Assembly (NCBI RefSeq): GCF_041296385.1
Contig: NW_027184083.1
Location: 248,001 to 312,000, forward strand
Source of the DNA: Aphelocoma coerulescens
Taxonomy: Eukaryota; Chordata; Aves; Passeriformes; Corvidae
DNA: 64,000 bases
Direction of reading: 5' to 3'
A program made the position numbers and the translations under genes. Positions 33,372-44,187 of this stretch are shown piece by piece. How positions within the stretch are numbered: position 1 is the first letter of the stretch; every line of letters begins with the position of its first letter. The notes beneath the pieces were generated by a model that was not told the origin of the DNA, did no database searches, and saw only the letters and a program-made list of their open reading frames with translations.

Positions 33372-33860
33372 ATCCAGTGGATGGAGGGAGGCATTTGTGG
33401 TGGTTTCTTTGCTGCCTGTAGGCCTCTGACAAGTTTGGGTAAGCTGGAATACTTCAGGGCTTTCAAGGTAAAGTCTTCCTGTTAACTGCTGGTTTGGCAT
33501 AGCTGTACAAAGGAATCAAAAATTGTGTTTTGGGCCACTCCAAAAACACATGCATAGGACTTGGTGTGTAGACAGTGTGTGTCTGATCTGTGGCCACCAG
33601 CTAAGCTTATCATACCTGCTCATGTCATCTGCTATAACCCCTTTGCCTGCATTGCTGTTTGCAGCTGGCAAATTGCTTCCACCCATCTGGGCTTGCCCTG
33701 AGGAAAGGTTCTTCCCTGCTTAAGGAAAAATTGCACCCAAGCTCCATCCACTGTGGTCTGCTGGAAGGGAGGAGTTTTAAAAAGAAAATATTTCTTCTCC
33801 AATTTGTTTGAATTTATCCTATCTGTGACTGTTGTAACTGCTGGACTCTGTCTAGCAGGC
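33372..33860. other. Unassigned spacer
   Basis: No coding, LTR or CR1 similarity recognised. May be host sequence. Confidence 0.4.
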
Positions 33861-34221
33861 TGCTGCGGCCTGAAAGCTCAGCGAGGGTTTCCTAGGGCCA
33901 TGCAATTAATCACATCCCAGAGTCCATTTTGGACAGCCCTGCGATCTGGCTCCGGCAGCCAGCAGCATTACAACGCAGTGGATGGCAAAGAAGGTAGAGA
34001 AGGGTCTCTCATGAGGGTTTGAGATGGCTTTATTAACATCTTGTCCCCACGATTTTCAGAGGTAGAGAGAACAGTGTGGTCTGGGTGCGGGATGGTTTTG
34101 TCAGGGGCCCAGGGGCGGTCCCTAGGCGGGGTTGGGGTACAAGAACAAATAGGGAGAAACCAAGGGAGTGACCAAGGCTAGGGAGGGAACAGGGGAAACA
34201 TACAGAATCAGGGGGTCAACA
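33861..34221 (-). mobile_element. Possible Q-type LTR
   Basis: Begins TGCTGCGGCCTGAAAGCTCAGCG, similar to the start of the J-type LTR, has AATAAAGCC on the minus strand near 34030, and could end at ...GGGGGTCAACA. No TSD. Tentative. Confidence 0.4.
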
Positions 34222-35466
34222 GACCACCACATGTGACTTTTCTCTACAAGAGAACTCTTGAAAAAGGGACAAACCTGGACAATTGGTGGTGGAAGGCTTT
34301 AGTTCTGTTCCAAAATGTCTAGGCACTTGATAAGTAGCAGAAATCTCCTGATGAGCCAAAAGCAGTAAAATTTTCTGGTCAGTGGAAGAGACTTTGCCCA
34401 AACTTCCAGGAAAGAGGTTTATGGCCCACTTAAGGTGATATGCCTCTTCCTGCCACCTGCTGGACTCCCTTTCAGCTCGGCTGGACTCAGGTGGTGTTGG
34501 CGCCACTGTCTTGGGTTGCTGCCCCATGGTGGGGGCGGGGGGGCAGGAACGGTCCTGCCTGGCACCGAAAACTGTGGTCCCGGCCCCGCCTGTCCCAGCT
34601 GCAGTTTTGGAGCTGTCACTTCAGCACTGTCGGCTTGGGAGCCTCCCTGCTGCCTCTTCTCAGGCCCCTTGTCCTGCAGAAGTGTCCTGGAGGGCTCATA
34701 AATGGGAAGACACCCACGGGTGGTACAGTGCCAGGGTCTGCTGATCACTTCAGTGAGACAGACAAAATGGACCCCCTTCAGGTTGTGGCCATGGCCTTTT
34801 CCCTGCCGAAACCACGCCCATGGCTATGATGTGAATGGTATTTGAAAAAAGAGCGCTGAAAACTCCACCCCCTTCTCTCTGTACCCAGGACATACCCCCA
34901 TATTGTGAAAACTGTCACCATGTTGATGTATTGGGAAAGCCCTGCTGTATCCCTCCACAGTGGCATGCTGGGCTTTTGTGGTCCCTGCTGTCTCTTGAAA
35001 GAGTTCTATGTAAGAAACTAGGTAGTGACTTCTGGGTAGTGACTTCTGTTTCCCAGGGGAAGAAGTGGAAGACCATAGAAAACCCAAATTTAAAGTCCCT
35101 TCTCTAGAATATATTATCATTCTTTGTAAGGTTCAAATTTTCTATATGCAGTGCTGATCACAGAATCACATAACATGATAAAGAACATGATAATTTTGTG
35201 GTGCTATACTGTATCTTTAAGTATGGTCATCTAAATAACCAAGTCTGGTCGTTATAAAAATAGCTCCTTAACCAGATAATTGTACTTAAATGCCAGCTCT
35301 GTGTCAATGCAAAACCTCTGATTGGATGTGCACTTGGTTAATATTGATTAAAACTGCAGTCTCAATTAAGTAGAGTCTGGTGATAGTGCCTTTGTGTTGC
35401 TATAGGCAGCCATGTTGTAAACTTACTGAATATCAGACTTTATTTAATGTAAGGAACCTTACAGCT
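34222..35466 (-). other. Unassigned stretch, open minus-strand segments
   Basis: 34527-34216 and 34748-34419 are open on the minus strand in different frames. They are Pro/Gln/Ser-rich (VAPTPPESSRAERE, PAPPPPPWG), as seen in retroviral Gag linkers, and they lie beside a possible LTR. I cannot place them in a family. 35100-35466 shows nothing. Confidence 0.3.
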
Positions 35467-35568
35467 TGTAGTGGGTTGACCCTGGCTGGATGCCAGGTAC
35501 CCACCAAAGCCACTGTATCACCCCCCCTCTGCAACTGGACAGGGGAGAAAAAAAATTAATAAAAGGTT

Positions 35569-35939
35569 TATTACCGCAGTAAATATTACCGTATCATGCA
35601 GCCGTAGGGAGGAGGACAGAAATGGTCCAACAGGCAGGAATTGTGCAGCAAGAATGATTTATTTAATTATTTTTCAAACTCTTTTATAGACTTTTTTCTT
35701 CATCGTCTAATTGGACAAAGGATCAGCCACCCCTTGGGGGTGATTGGCTAGAATCCTAAAACATCCATTGTCAAAATATTTTTCTACTGTGCTATAAACA
35801 AAGCTCGGCAAGGTCGCAGGTGTTCATGTTTTATAAACTCTGTGAATATCTTCTGTGAGAGAGAAAAGTATCCCACGGACTTAGAAAAAAGCAAGAGAAA
35901 TTCTTGCTAACAGCATTTTTGTATCCACAAAGGTTTATG
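35569..35939 (-). mobile_element. T-type solo LTR with 6-bp TSD
   Basis: 371 bp between AAGGTT duplications (35563-35568 and 35940-35945). In minus sense it starts TGTGGATAC, has TATAAAAGAG near 35684 and AATAAATC near 35658, and ends TA instead of CA. The 6-bp TSD points to an alpha/betaretroviral integrase. Confidence 0.82.
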
Positions 35940-36410
35940 AGTTAAGGACCAGGAGAGATCACTTGTGGATTACCATCACAGGCAAAACAGACTCGATTTG
36001 GGGAAATTAATTGAATTTATTACCAATCAAAATAAAAACAGGATAATGAGAAGTAAAACAAATATTAAAAACACCTTCCCCCCACCCCTCCCTCTTTCCT
36101 GGGCTCTATTTCCTCCCCCCCAGCAGCACAGGGAGACAGGGAATGGGGGTTACGGTCAGTTCATCACATGTTGTTCCTGCCACTGCTCAGGGACAGGAAT
36201 CATAGAATCATGGAATATGCTGTGTTGCAAGGGACCAATCAGGACTGAGTTCAACTCCTGGCCCTGTGCACGACACTTGAAAAATCCCACCATGTGCCTG
36301 AAAACATTGTCCAAATGCTTCTTGAATGCAGTCAGGCTTGGTGTTGTGACCACTTCCCTGGGGAGCCTGTTCCAGTGCTCTGGGTAAAAAACCTTTTCCT
36401 GATATACAAC

Positions 36411-36847
36411 CGTCCTGGTTTTGACCAGGACAGAGTTAATTATTTTTGCAGTACCTGTGAGGGGGTGTAGCCTGGAGCCATGTGGGCATGTATAGGTTGT
36501 TATTCTATACCACCTCTTGTCATCGAGTGGGATGGAAGTAAGAAACTCGCATCCGAGAGAGGGGGGCATTCCCTTCCAATGGGAGAAAGCATGGTGGGAG
36601 AAGCAGTTTGGTATTGTTTTATTTTACATGTAAATTGTTCCTTTGTCTTCTATGGGTTTTTATTAATTTTGTTGCTGTTACTGTTCATTTTTCTTATCTC
36701 ATTGCCATTTCCAGTATATTGTTCTTATCTCAACCATTTGTGCCTCAAACTCCTCTGCAGACACCTGCAGGTGGACAAGGAGGGGATGGGAAGTGAGTGA
36801 GCGGCATGTGGTTTTGGAGTCCCAGGGAGGTTTACAGATCCATGACA
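36411..36847 (+). mobile_element. S-type solo LTR
   Basis: CGTCCTGGTTTTGACC...CAGATCCATGACA, 437 bp. The first base pair is CG where TG is expected. Flanks ACAAC (36406-36410) and CCAAC (36848-36852) match at 4 of 5. It interrupts otherwise continuous CR1. Confidence 0.75.
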
Positions 36848-37172
36848 CCAACATAAACCTCCCTTGACACAATTTCATGCCATATCCTCGAGTCCTGTTA
36901 CTGGTCACGAGAGTGAAGAGATCAGTACTTGCCCCTCTGCTTCCCCTCATGAGGAAGTTGAAGACCTCATTGGTCTCCCCTCAGTCTCCTCCAGGCTGAA
37001 CAAATCAGGTGACCACAGCCGGTCCTCATAAGGCTTCCCCTCCAGATCCTTCACCATCCTTGCGGCCCTCCTTTGGATGCTCTCCAATAAATTAATGTCT
37101 TTTTTATATTGTCATGCCAAAAACTGCACACAGTACTCAAGGTGAGGCCACACCAGTGCAGAGTAGAGGTGG

Positions 37173-38453
37173 TGTCATAGGTTAGCAAGCATAGTCCCGG
37201 AGGTGATGTCCTTGCAAAGGGGTGCTTACTGCTTCCTCTGGGACGTGATAGAACCTATCAGCTGGCCAGTTTGAATATGGACAATTCTTTAAGCCACTTA
37301 AAATTGTGACCACCGCTATGATCCACATTTAAGAATAGACAGACTCCCCCCCCAGCTCTCTCTCTCGTTTCTGGTGCTGGCACAGGTGGCCACAGGCCCT
37401 GTGTGGGGGCCAGCGGGCCCAGCCAGGCCCTGCTTGGGCCAGGCCGGGCTGGGTCACGGCCATCCTGGAGTTGATGGGCCCTGTTCCAGCCGTGGAACCC
37501 CCCCCCCCCCCCCCACTGCCTTGCTGTGGGCAGCCGGAGCGGCTTGGCTCTCCCCCCTCTCCACTGCGATAAGAAAAATTCAACATTCCAGCTGCAAGGC
37601 CAAGGTGAGATTAACCCTTTTATTGCTGTGAAGAGCTGAAAACCTGAGGGAAGAGAGAGAGGAGATGCTTAAAGCCGAAATTCTGTTGTGAAGCTATGAT
37701 ATATCAGACTATCCTGTTGTAATTTCATGAAGATATGGGGGGTGGTGTGTTCAACTCGCAAGCAAAAGCACCTGAGCTGAGATAGGCAGATGCTGACGCA
37801 GCTGTAATTTCATGAGAAGTTTGGACAGGGAGAGATGGACCAGATGAGGACTTTTGCTCCAAATGGGAAAGGAGAAAACCTCAGTTCCTAGAGAAGCTCC
37901 CAGAGATAGTCCTAAAGATGAAGATGAGGAAGACCCTTTGCTCCCAGGGAAGGAGAAGGGCCTCTCTTTTTTGTTTCTGAACAGCTCAACCTTAAAATTG
38001 TACCCCAAAAGACTTCATGAGTGGACCCTCGAAAGCAGTTGCGGGAAAAGCTGCAAGTCGGGGGAAGGGACTCACATCGCGAGCAGAGAGACCTCTTCCT
38101 AAATGGACTGAACAATATTTGGAAGTGGGCAGCTGTCTTGTTGCGATAATGTTTTCATAGCAGGAGCAAGAAGAGACTTCTCTTTCTAAATGGACTGAAC
38201 AAGGTTATTATGGAAGTGGTAAACAGACTGAACATCTTAAGGGTTGTCCTTTTACATTGTCAGTGGGAGAAGGGAGGAAGGTGGAGGGGAGGAGGAGAGT
38301 TCTGAAGGTGGTATAATTTTGTTTTTCCCTTCTTTTAGGTCTGTTAATAAACTTCTTTATATTCTTTCAAGTTTGGTTCCTGCTTTGCATTTCTCCTAAT
38401 TCTTATCTCACAGAAGATAAACAGTAATGAGTATTTTGGACCAAACCACTACA
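37173..38453 (+). mobile_element. B-type solo LTR, copy 3
   Basis: TGTCATAGGTTAGC...AACCACTACA, 1281 bp, plus sense with AATAAACTTC near 38346. Flanks GGTGG and GCTGG match at 4 of 5. A poly-C run lies at about 37497-37515. Inserted in CR1. Confidence 0.9.
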
Positions 38454-39459
38454 GCTGGACAATCACCTCCTTTGACTGGCTGGTGATGCTGGTCTTGATG
38501 CACCCCAAGACACAGTTGGCCCTCCTGGCTGCCAGGGCACTGCTGACTCATATTCAATTTGCCATCGACCAGGACCCCCAGGTGCCTTTACCCAATGCTG
38601 CTCTCCAGCCTCTTGTTGCTCAGTCTATACACACATCCAGGGTCGCCCCATTCCAGGTGCAGAATCTGGCACTTGCCCTTGTTAAACTTCATATGGTTGG
38701 TGATTTGTTGAGGTCTCTCTGCAGGGCCTCTGTGCCCTCAAGGGATTCGACAGCAAACTTACTTAGTATTCCTTTGAGTCCTGTGTCCAAGTTGTTAATG
38801 AAGATGTCCTTCCCCTGCTCCAGCATGGGGTCCCAACCACTAGAGTCAGTTCTCCACAAATTTCATCATGAGTCTTTCCCTCTTCATGAACTGCTCCAGC
38901 ATTAGTCCCTTCCACGCGGTGCAGTCCTTCAAGAACAGCCTGCTCCAACATGGCTGCCCCACAGGGTCACAAGTCTTTCCAAGAAACCTGCTCTAGCGTG
39001 GGCTACTCTCTCCATGGGTTCATGGGTCCCTGCCAGGAGCCTGTTCCAGCAAGGCCTTCCCACGGGGTCACAGCCTTCTTTTGGGCATCCACCTACTCCT
39101 GTGTGGGGCTCCTCCACATCTACGCAATAACTTTTTTTTCCTTCTTAAATATGTTATCGCAGAGGTGTTACTACCGTTGCTGATTGGCTCAACCTTGGCC
39201 AGCTGCAGGTCTGTCTTGCCAAGCAAACCAAATACACAGCTCCAGAGTGCTAGACACTTGTGTCCCACAGACAATCTCTAATGTGATCTTACAGCATTAA
39301 TTTTTGTCTTCATACTATCTGGTTGTTCTCACTGAAGTCAAATGGTAGTCAACAGCCATCTTAGGCAAGAAAGAGCCTTTTGGTATATCAGTGTGATGCC
39401 TGTTCTCCCTGAATAACCACCACTCTTCCTGTTCATACAGACAGATGTTGCAAGCTGCC

Positions 39460-40146
39460 TGTACCGGTTTGGCCAAATTTAGAAATATATCCTCTGAGGG
39501 AAGGCAGGTTACCACCCCTCCCCCACCAGGTTTGGGGAAAATAAATTTTCCTCAAAGGAAAGTGAAAGAGATAAAAACTATTTATTTAACAAACACACAA
39601 AAAAGGATAATAATGCTAAATAATAAATAAAATAATATATAATAATATATAATAATATATAATAATATATAATATATAATATAAATAAAAATAATAAAAC
39701 CTGGGAAAGTGTTCGACTCCTCCCTTTGGTCTCCTCGGAGCTGGGGCTTGACCCAGGGTCAGGCCCTCTGTGCTCGGTGGAAAGTCCTCCCAATGTATTC
39801 AAATATTGAAGCAGTCCAGTGGAAAAAAAAGAATATCTGAAATTCCAGGGGAAAAAAAAGTTCAACTCTCAATCTCTCCGGAGAACAAGAAACTGAAACA
39901 ACTGGCCAAAAAACTGAACTGGGAGCAGCAAGCTGAGTGCTTCCTCCCTCCCCTGCCGCAGCTGGGAAAAACAAAGTTGCTATCTCTGTGTGACCTTGAA
40001 CAAGCTGCAAACTGCTTTGAAAAAGTTTTGCTCAGTTTTTCCTTCCCCCTCTCAGGCTCAGTTTAAAGGCATAAAAAGGCACAAAAATTAATTTCTGGGC
40101 ATAGGGCAGCGATATGGGATACACATCATAAAGTCCCCCCAAGACA
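39460..40146 (-). mobile_element. E-type LTR, copy 4 (3' LTR of a deleted provirus)
   Basis: TGTACCGGTTTGG...CCCCAAGACA, 687 bp. A polypurine tract abuts it at 40147, so it is the 3' LTR of a minus-sense element. An AT-rich repeat (39623-39698, 'aataatatat' units) has expanded inside it. Confidence 0.88.
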
Positions 40147-40162
40147 TTCCACCCCTTATCCC
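40147..40162 (-). other. Polypurine tract
   Basis: Minus-strand GGGATAAGGGGTGGAA directly before the LTR. Near-identical to the tract at 6942-6957. Confidence 0.75.
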
Positions 40163-40535
40163 ATATCATTGGCTTAATGCCCAAACTAATATATTCTACC
40201 TCTAAACACACACATCAATACATACATATATGTATACACAGCTATGTACAAACACTGACAGCGACACTCAGCAAGCAGGGGTATACAGGAATTTCACATT
40301 ACAGATGGTTTTCACCCAACAATCAGATCCCCCTGTGGTACACAACATGTTGTACATCTTTCTGCATTATCCTCATCTTTCACTGGGCGATCAGTTTTGG
40401 TTGTGTGTTTTTTCCTCGTGACAGGAGCAACTGTCAGTGGCTTAGACTCTCTATCTGGTTTGGGCTTGCTGTCTGGTTTGGTTGCAGTCTGAGTGACTGG
40501 GGCATCTGCAGGCTTTGCTGATTTATCTTCCTGCC

Positions 40536-41871
40536 TGTAGCGGGTTCGGTTTGTAACCGGGCGGAAACACCAATTTAGTGTAGTGGTTTGGTCCAAAATA
40601 CTCATTACTGTTTACCTTCTGTGAGATAAGAATTAGGAGAAATGCAAAGCAGGAACCAAACTTGAAAGAATATAAAGAAGTTTATTAACAGACCTAAAAG
40701 AGGAAAAAAAATTATACCATACCTTCAGAACTCTCCTCCTCCCCTCCACCTTCCTCCCTTCTCCCACTGACAATGTAAAAGGACAACCCTTAAGATGTTC
40801 AGTCTGTTTACCACTTCCATAATAACCTTGTTCAGTCCATTTAGAAAGAGAAGTCTCTTCTTGCTCCTGCTATGAAAACATTATCGCAACAAGACAGCTG
40901 CCCACTTCCAAATATTGTTCAGTCCATTTAGGAAGAGGTCTCTCTGCTCGCGATGTGAGTCCCTTCCCCCGACTTGCAGCTTTTCCCGCAACTGCTTTCG
41001 AGGGTCCACTCATGAAGTCTTTTGGGGTACAATTTTAAGGTTGAGCTGTTCAGAAACAAAAGTTGTCTTCACCCATCTCTGGGAGCATTTCATCTCTAAG
41101 AACAGAGGCCCTTCTCCTTCCCTGGGAGCAAAGGGTCTTCCTCATCTTCATCTTTAGGACTATCTCTGGGAGCATCTCTAGGAACTGAGGTTTTCTCCTT
41201 TCCCGTTTGGAGCAAAAGTCCTCATCTGGTCCACCTCTCCCTGTCCAAATTTCTCATGAAATTACAGCTGCGTCAGCATCTGCCTATCTCAGCTCAGGTG
41301 CTTTTGCTTGCGAGTTGAACACACCACCCCCCATATCTTCATGAAATTACAACAGGATAGTCTGATATATCATAGCTTCACAACAGAATTTCGGCTTTAA
41401 GCATCTCCTCTTTCTCTTCCCCCAGGTTTTCAGCTCTTCACAGCAATAAAAGGGTTAATCTCACCTTGGCCTTGCAGCTGGAATGTGGCTTATCGCAGTG
41501 GAGAGGGGGGAGAGCCAAACCGCTCCGGCTGCCCACAGCAGTGCTGGGGGGGGTTTTCCGTGGATGGAACAGGGAGGCCATCGGCTCCAGGATGGCCATA
41601 GCCCTGCCCGGCCTGGCCCAAGCAGGGCCTGGCCAGGCCCACTGGCCCCCGCACGGGGCCCACAGCCACCTGTCCCAGCACCAGAAACGAGAGAGAGCTT
41701 GGGGGGGAGTCTGTCTATTCTTAAAAGTGGATCACAGAGGCGGTCACAATTTTAAGTGGCTTAAAGAATTGTCCATATTCAAACTGGCCAGCTGATAGGT
41801 TCTGTCAGGTCATGGGGGGGAAGCTGTAAGAAGAACATCACTTCCGAGACTCAGCTTGCTGACCTATGACA
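40536..41871 (-). mobile_element. B-type LTR, copy 4, with 43-bp primer-site extension
   Basis: A perfect CTGCC duplication (40531-40535 and 41872-41876) brackets 1336 bp, not just the LTR core (40579-41871). The extra 43 bp (40536-40578) contains the complement of the tRNA-Val 3' end at 40555-40572 and ends TGTAG, that is ...CTACA in LTR sense. The same extension occurs in copy 6. Confidence 0.88.
40555..40572 (-). other. tRNA-Val primer-binding sequence
   Basis: Minus-strand TGGTGTTTCCGCCCGGTT is identical over 18 nt to the complement of the vertebrate tRNA-Val(AAC/CAC) 3' end as I recall it. Confidence 0.8.
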
Positions 41872-42017
41872 CTGCCCCTCTACCTTTACCTGCTGCAGTG
41901 TGCAATAGGCATATGCCAAAGCCCAACATATTGCAAGGAGCTTGTTCTCATTAGAATTGTCATTGTATTTCTATTTCAGATATTTTCCCACCTCAGCTGG
42001 TTTCTGAATTTGTTCAG

Positions 42018-42240
42018 ACCAGTACAAATTTAGTGGCGCCCAAGGTGGGGCAGGAAGATAAATCAGCAAAGCCTGCAGATACCCCAGTCACTCAGACTGC
42101 AACCAAACCAGACAGCAAGCCCAAACCAGATGGAGAGTCTAAGCCACTGACAGTGGCTCCTGTCACGAGGAAAAAACACACAACCAAAACTGATCGCCCA
42201 GTGAAAGGTGAGGATAATGCAGAAAGATGTATTACAGCTG
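42018..42240 (+). pseudogene. Inverted plus-strand copy: LTR tail, primer site, gag
   Basis: 42018-42026 is the last 9 bp of an E-type LTR, 42034-42051 the primer site TGGCGCCCAAGGTGGGGC (17 of 18 to Lys1,2), and 42052-42240 a gag stretch almost identical to the reverse complement of 40370-40535. The usual leader and gag start are missing: the primer site joins gag directly at GGCAG. After about 42240 the similarity ends. Confidence 0.8.
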
Positions 42241-42369
42241 GTGGTGGGGTCAGTAGCTCTGACCCAGGAAGAGGTGACCGGTCCGGAGAGATGGTCCCGA
42301 AAGGGATCGCCTTCCCGAGGCCCAGTGTCTTCCCTCAGCTGCTGGCAGAGGGGCCCTTGCAGAGACTGT

Positions 42370-42812
42370 CACCTCTTTAGTGATTGTCAGCTCGTGATTT
42401 CAGCTCAGCTCTGCAGGGCAGCCTCCAGGCCAAACCAGACCAGAGAGAGACGAGAAGGCCCGTGTGGCTGGTTCCGTACGAAGGTAGCTTTATTGTTGGT
42501 CTCCTCCGGCGAAGGGGAAAGCCAGGGACGAGCTCTCTCTCCCCACAGAGCCAGGGGGCTTCCTTTTATAGGGATACAGGGGATCAGTGGGGGACCAATG
42601 GGTTACAAAGGGTCTGGGACAGACCAATGGGTTACAGAAAGATCTGCATAGGGTCTCCCAAAGGATTGTGGGTCCACCTTTCCTCGCCATGACCAAAGTG
42701 GTTGCCTTTTCAAGGAATCCTGCTGGGCAATTGCGAAATCTCTTGTCTCAGCAGAGATCCCTCCAGGGCAAGGGCTGGGCATATCCCACAAAGATGGATG
42801 CAGGACCTACAG
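42370..42812 (-). mobile_element. Probable F-type LTR
   Basis: The minus strand has CTATAAAAGG near 42566 and AATAAAGC near 42490, about 75 nt downstream, a U3/R layout. Ends near 'tgtcacctc' and 'ggacctaca' are guesses; no TSD. Confidence 0.5.
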
Positions 42813-43736
42813 TTTTGGAATGGTTTTCCTTTTAAATAGACCAGAAAAATATGAATGTGCCTGTACCAGAAATAGAAAATATTTCTATAGCAATGTTTGT
42901 GTTTTACAATTTAATGACTTGGCTGCATTTTTCAGCTAACTGGCATGGGATGTAACTCTGCTTATGAGAAACATGCCATTATCTTTTAATGGGTTTCTTA
43001 AGTTGCTTTCATGGAAGGTACCTCCTGTCCACTCTGGAACAGGATATTACGTAGGCAGTCCTTGGCTTCACAGTGGTAATGGCTGTTACAACTGTGTGGG
43101 AAAAATGAATGGATCTGCAGTACTGTTCTCCATTCTCAGGAACATCCGAAGGTGCATTTGTGCTGTAATGACATCAACAACTCCAGCATAGTGTAGAGAT
43201 GCCTGAATTTAATGTTAAAATAAGAATGTCTGTCCCTGCATCCCATCATGGAGCCCAACAGGACCGTGAGATCTGTCCCAGAAGGCATGTAAATTAGCCT
43301 TCAGTAAGTTTCATGTTTTTCTGATGAAAATATACCTCAGGTAACTTGTTTAAAGCAGAGTTGTATTTCAGCTGCACTGCAGTAACTCAGATAGTGAGTC
43401 CCTCAAAGCACTGAACTTTTTCAGCCATGTAGAAGAGATGTGCCTCTAAGCTATGCAAGGGTGGGTGTGAGTCATGCAGAGGTTGTATTGCCTCATGGTT
43501 ATATGTCTTCACTTACTAATGTATTCAAGCTGCTTCCAGTGAGGTTACTTATGAAGAATGAATCTGGAGGGGAAATTCTTTTGATGTTCACTTATTTGAC
43601 TTGAGTTTTATGTGAGTCCTAAAGGATGTGTTTTGTAGATAACTCTGCAGGGGAGGCAGCATGGAAAGCAGGGCACAAGTGTCTTTGCTTAAAAAATAGG
43701 GAAGAAAACTTGATTTATCTTAAAACTGCTGATCTT
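42813..43736. other. Unassigned, host-like sequence
   Basis: No repeat family, ORF or motif recognised. One of the few stretches that looks like ancestral host DNA. Confidence 0.4.
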
Positions 43737-44069
43737 GTCACCAAATCTCTGAAATATTGGAATAAGACTGCTTAACACTAATTTGGTGTTAAAGAAGGCA
43801 TAATTTATTCAGGCCTGAGATCCAATGGGGGATACTCCTAACCTTATGCGAACACGTGATTCTATAAGTGTGTTACTTATATACAGTTGCTACATGCACA
43901 TTACAATTTACCCATTACCATAAATCCCACCCCAAGTTCCCAGATTCAGTCCTTTGTTTTGTCTATTACTGTATTCTTGAGCCTTGCTGGAAAGCAGTTT
44001 TTGCATGCCTTATTTCTCTGCTAAAAGTTCACAGGCACAGTAAAAATTAAATTAACCCTTTTGGTTTCA
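43737..44069 (-). mobile_element. P-type LTR, copy 2 (3' LTR)
   Basis: TGTCACCAAATCTC...TTTTGGTTTCA, 333 bp, minus sense with TATATAAG near 43880 and AATAAA near 43803. The polypurine tract AAAGGGGAGAATTG adjoins at 44070-44083. Confidence 0.85.
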
Positions 44070-44083
44070 ATTCTCCCCTTTGA
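44070..44083 (-). other. Polypurine tract
   Basis: Minus-strand AAAGGGGAGAATTG immediately before the 3' LTR and after env. Confidence 0.8.
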
Positions 44084-44187
44084 AACTTTTCAAATTCCTC
44101 AAGGCCATTTAATAATTTTCAATTTGATTTCTATCTATAGTCATATATATTCTCGTGAGATTCCGATTGATTATTCTACAAACACAA

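Larger units (their letters stand above)
36198..38808 (-). mobile_element. CR1 LINE, copy 2, carrying two LTRs
   Basis: CR1 in minus sense: 3' end 'atcatagaatcatggaat' at the left, continuous across 36198-36410, 36848-37172 and 38454-38808. Family phrases 'ttccagtgctctgggt', 'ccaggctgaacaaatc' and 'gaccaggacccccaggtg' are readable. 5'-truncated at 38808, where the R-type LTR resumes. Confidence 0.9.
35467..39250 (-). mobile_element. R-type LTR in three pieces
   Basis: Pieces at 35467-35568, 35940-36197 and 38809 to about 39250 form one avian LTR beginning TGTAGTGGGTTGACCCTGG. The last piece holds imperfect 'ctgctccagcatggg' units. It is interrupted by a T-type LTR and by a CR1 that itself contains two LTRs. 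The right end is approximate. Confidence 0.8.
40163..42017 (-). pseudogene. Gag fragment fused to integrase tail, split by a B-type LTR
   Basis: Minus-strand gag (42017-41872 and 40535-40370) matches 2645-2950 of the first provirus (LWHMPIAH region, then KSAKPADAPVTQ and RKKHTTKTDRP). Near 40370 it jumps to the end of integrase: the sequence 'ggtacacaac' and 'ggatctgattg' corresponds to 7060-7100. An internal deletion therefore removed capsid through integrase core. The B-type LTR at 40536-41871 was inserted later, duplicating CTGCC. Confidence 0.8.

Noticed and set aside
38809..39118. Repeated 'ctgctccagc' units resembling a CRISPR-type array
   Set aside because: Spacing and units are irregular, and they belong to an avian LTR; CRISPR arrays are not expected in a bird genome.
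40543..40572. Possible tRNA gene (tRNA-Val-like 3' half)
   Set aside because: Only the acceptor/T-arm 3' part is present next to an LTR end; no D-arm or anticodon arm, so it is a primer-binding sequence.
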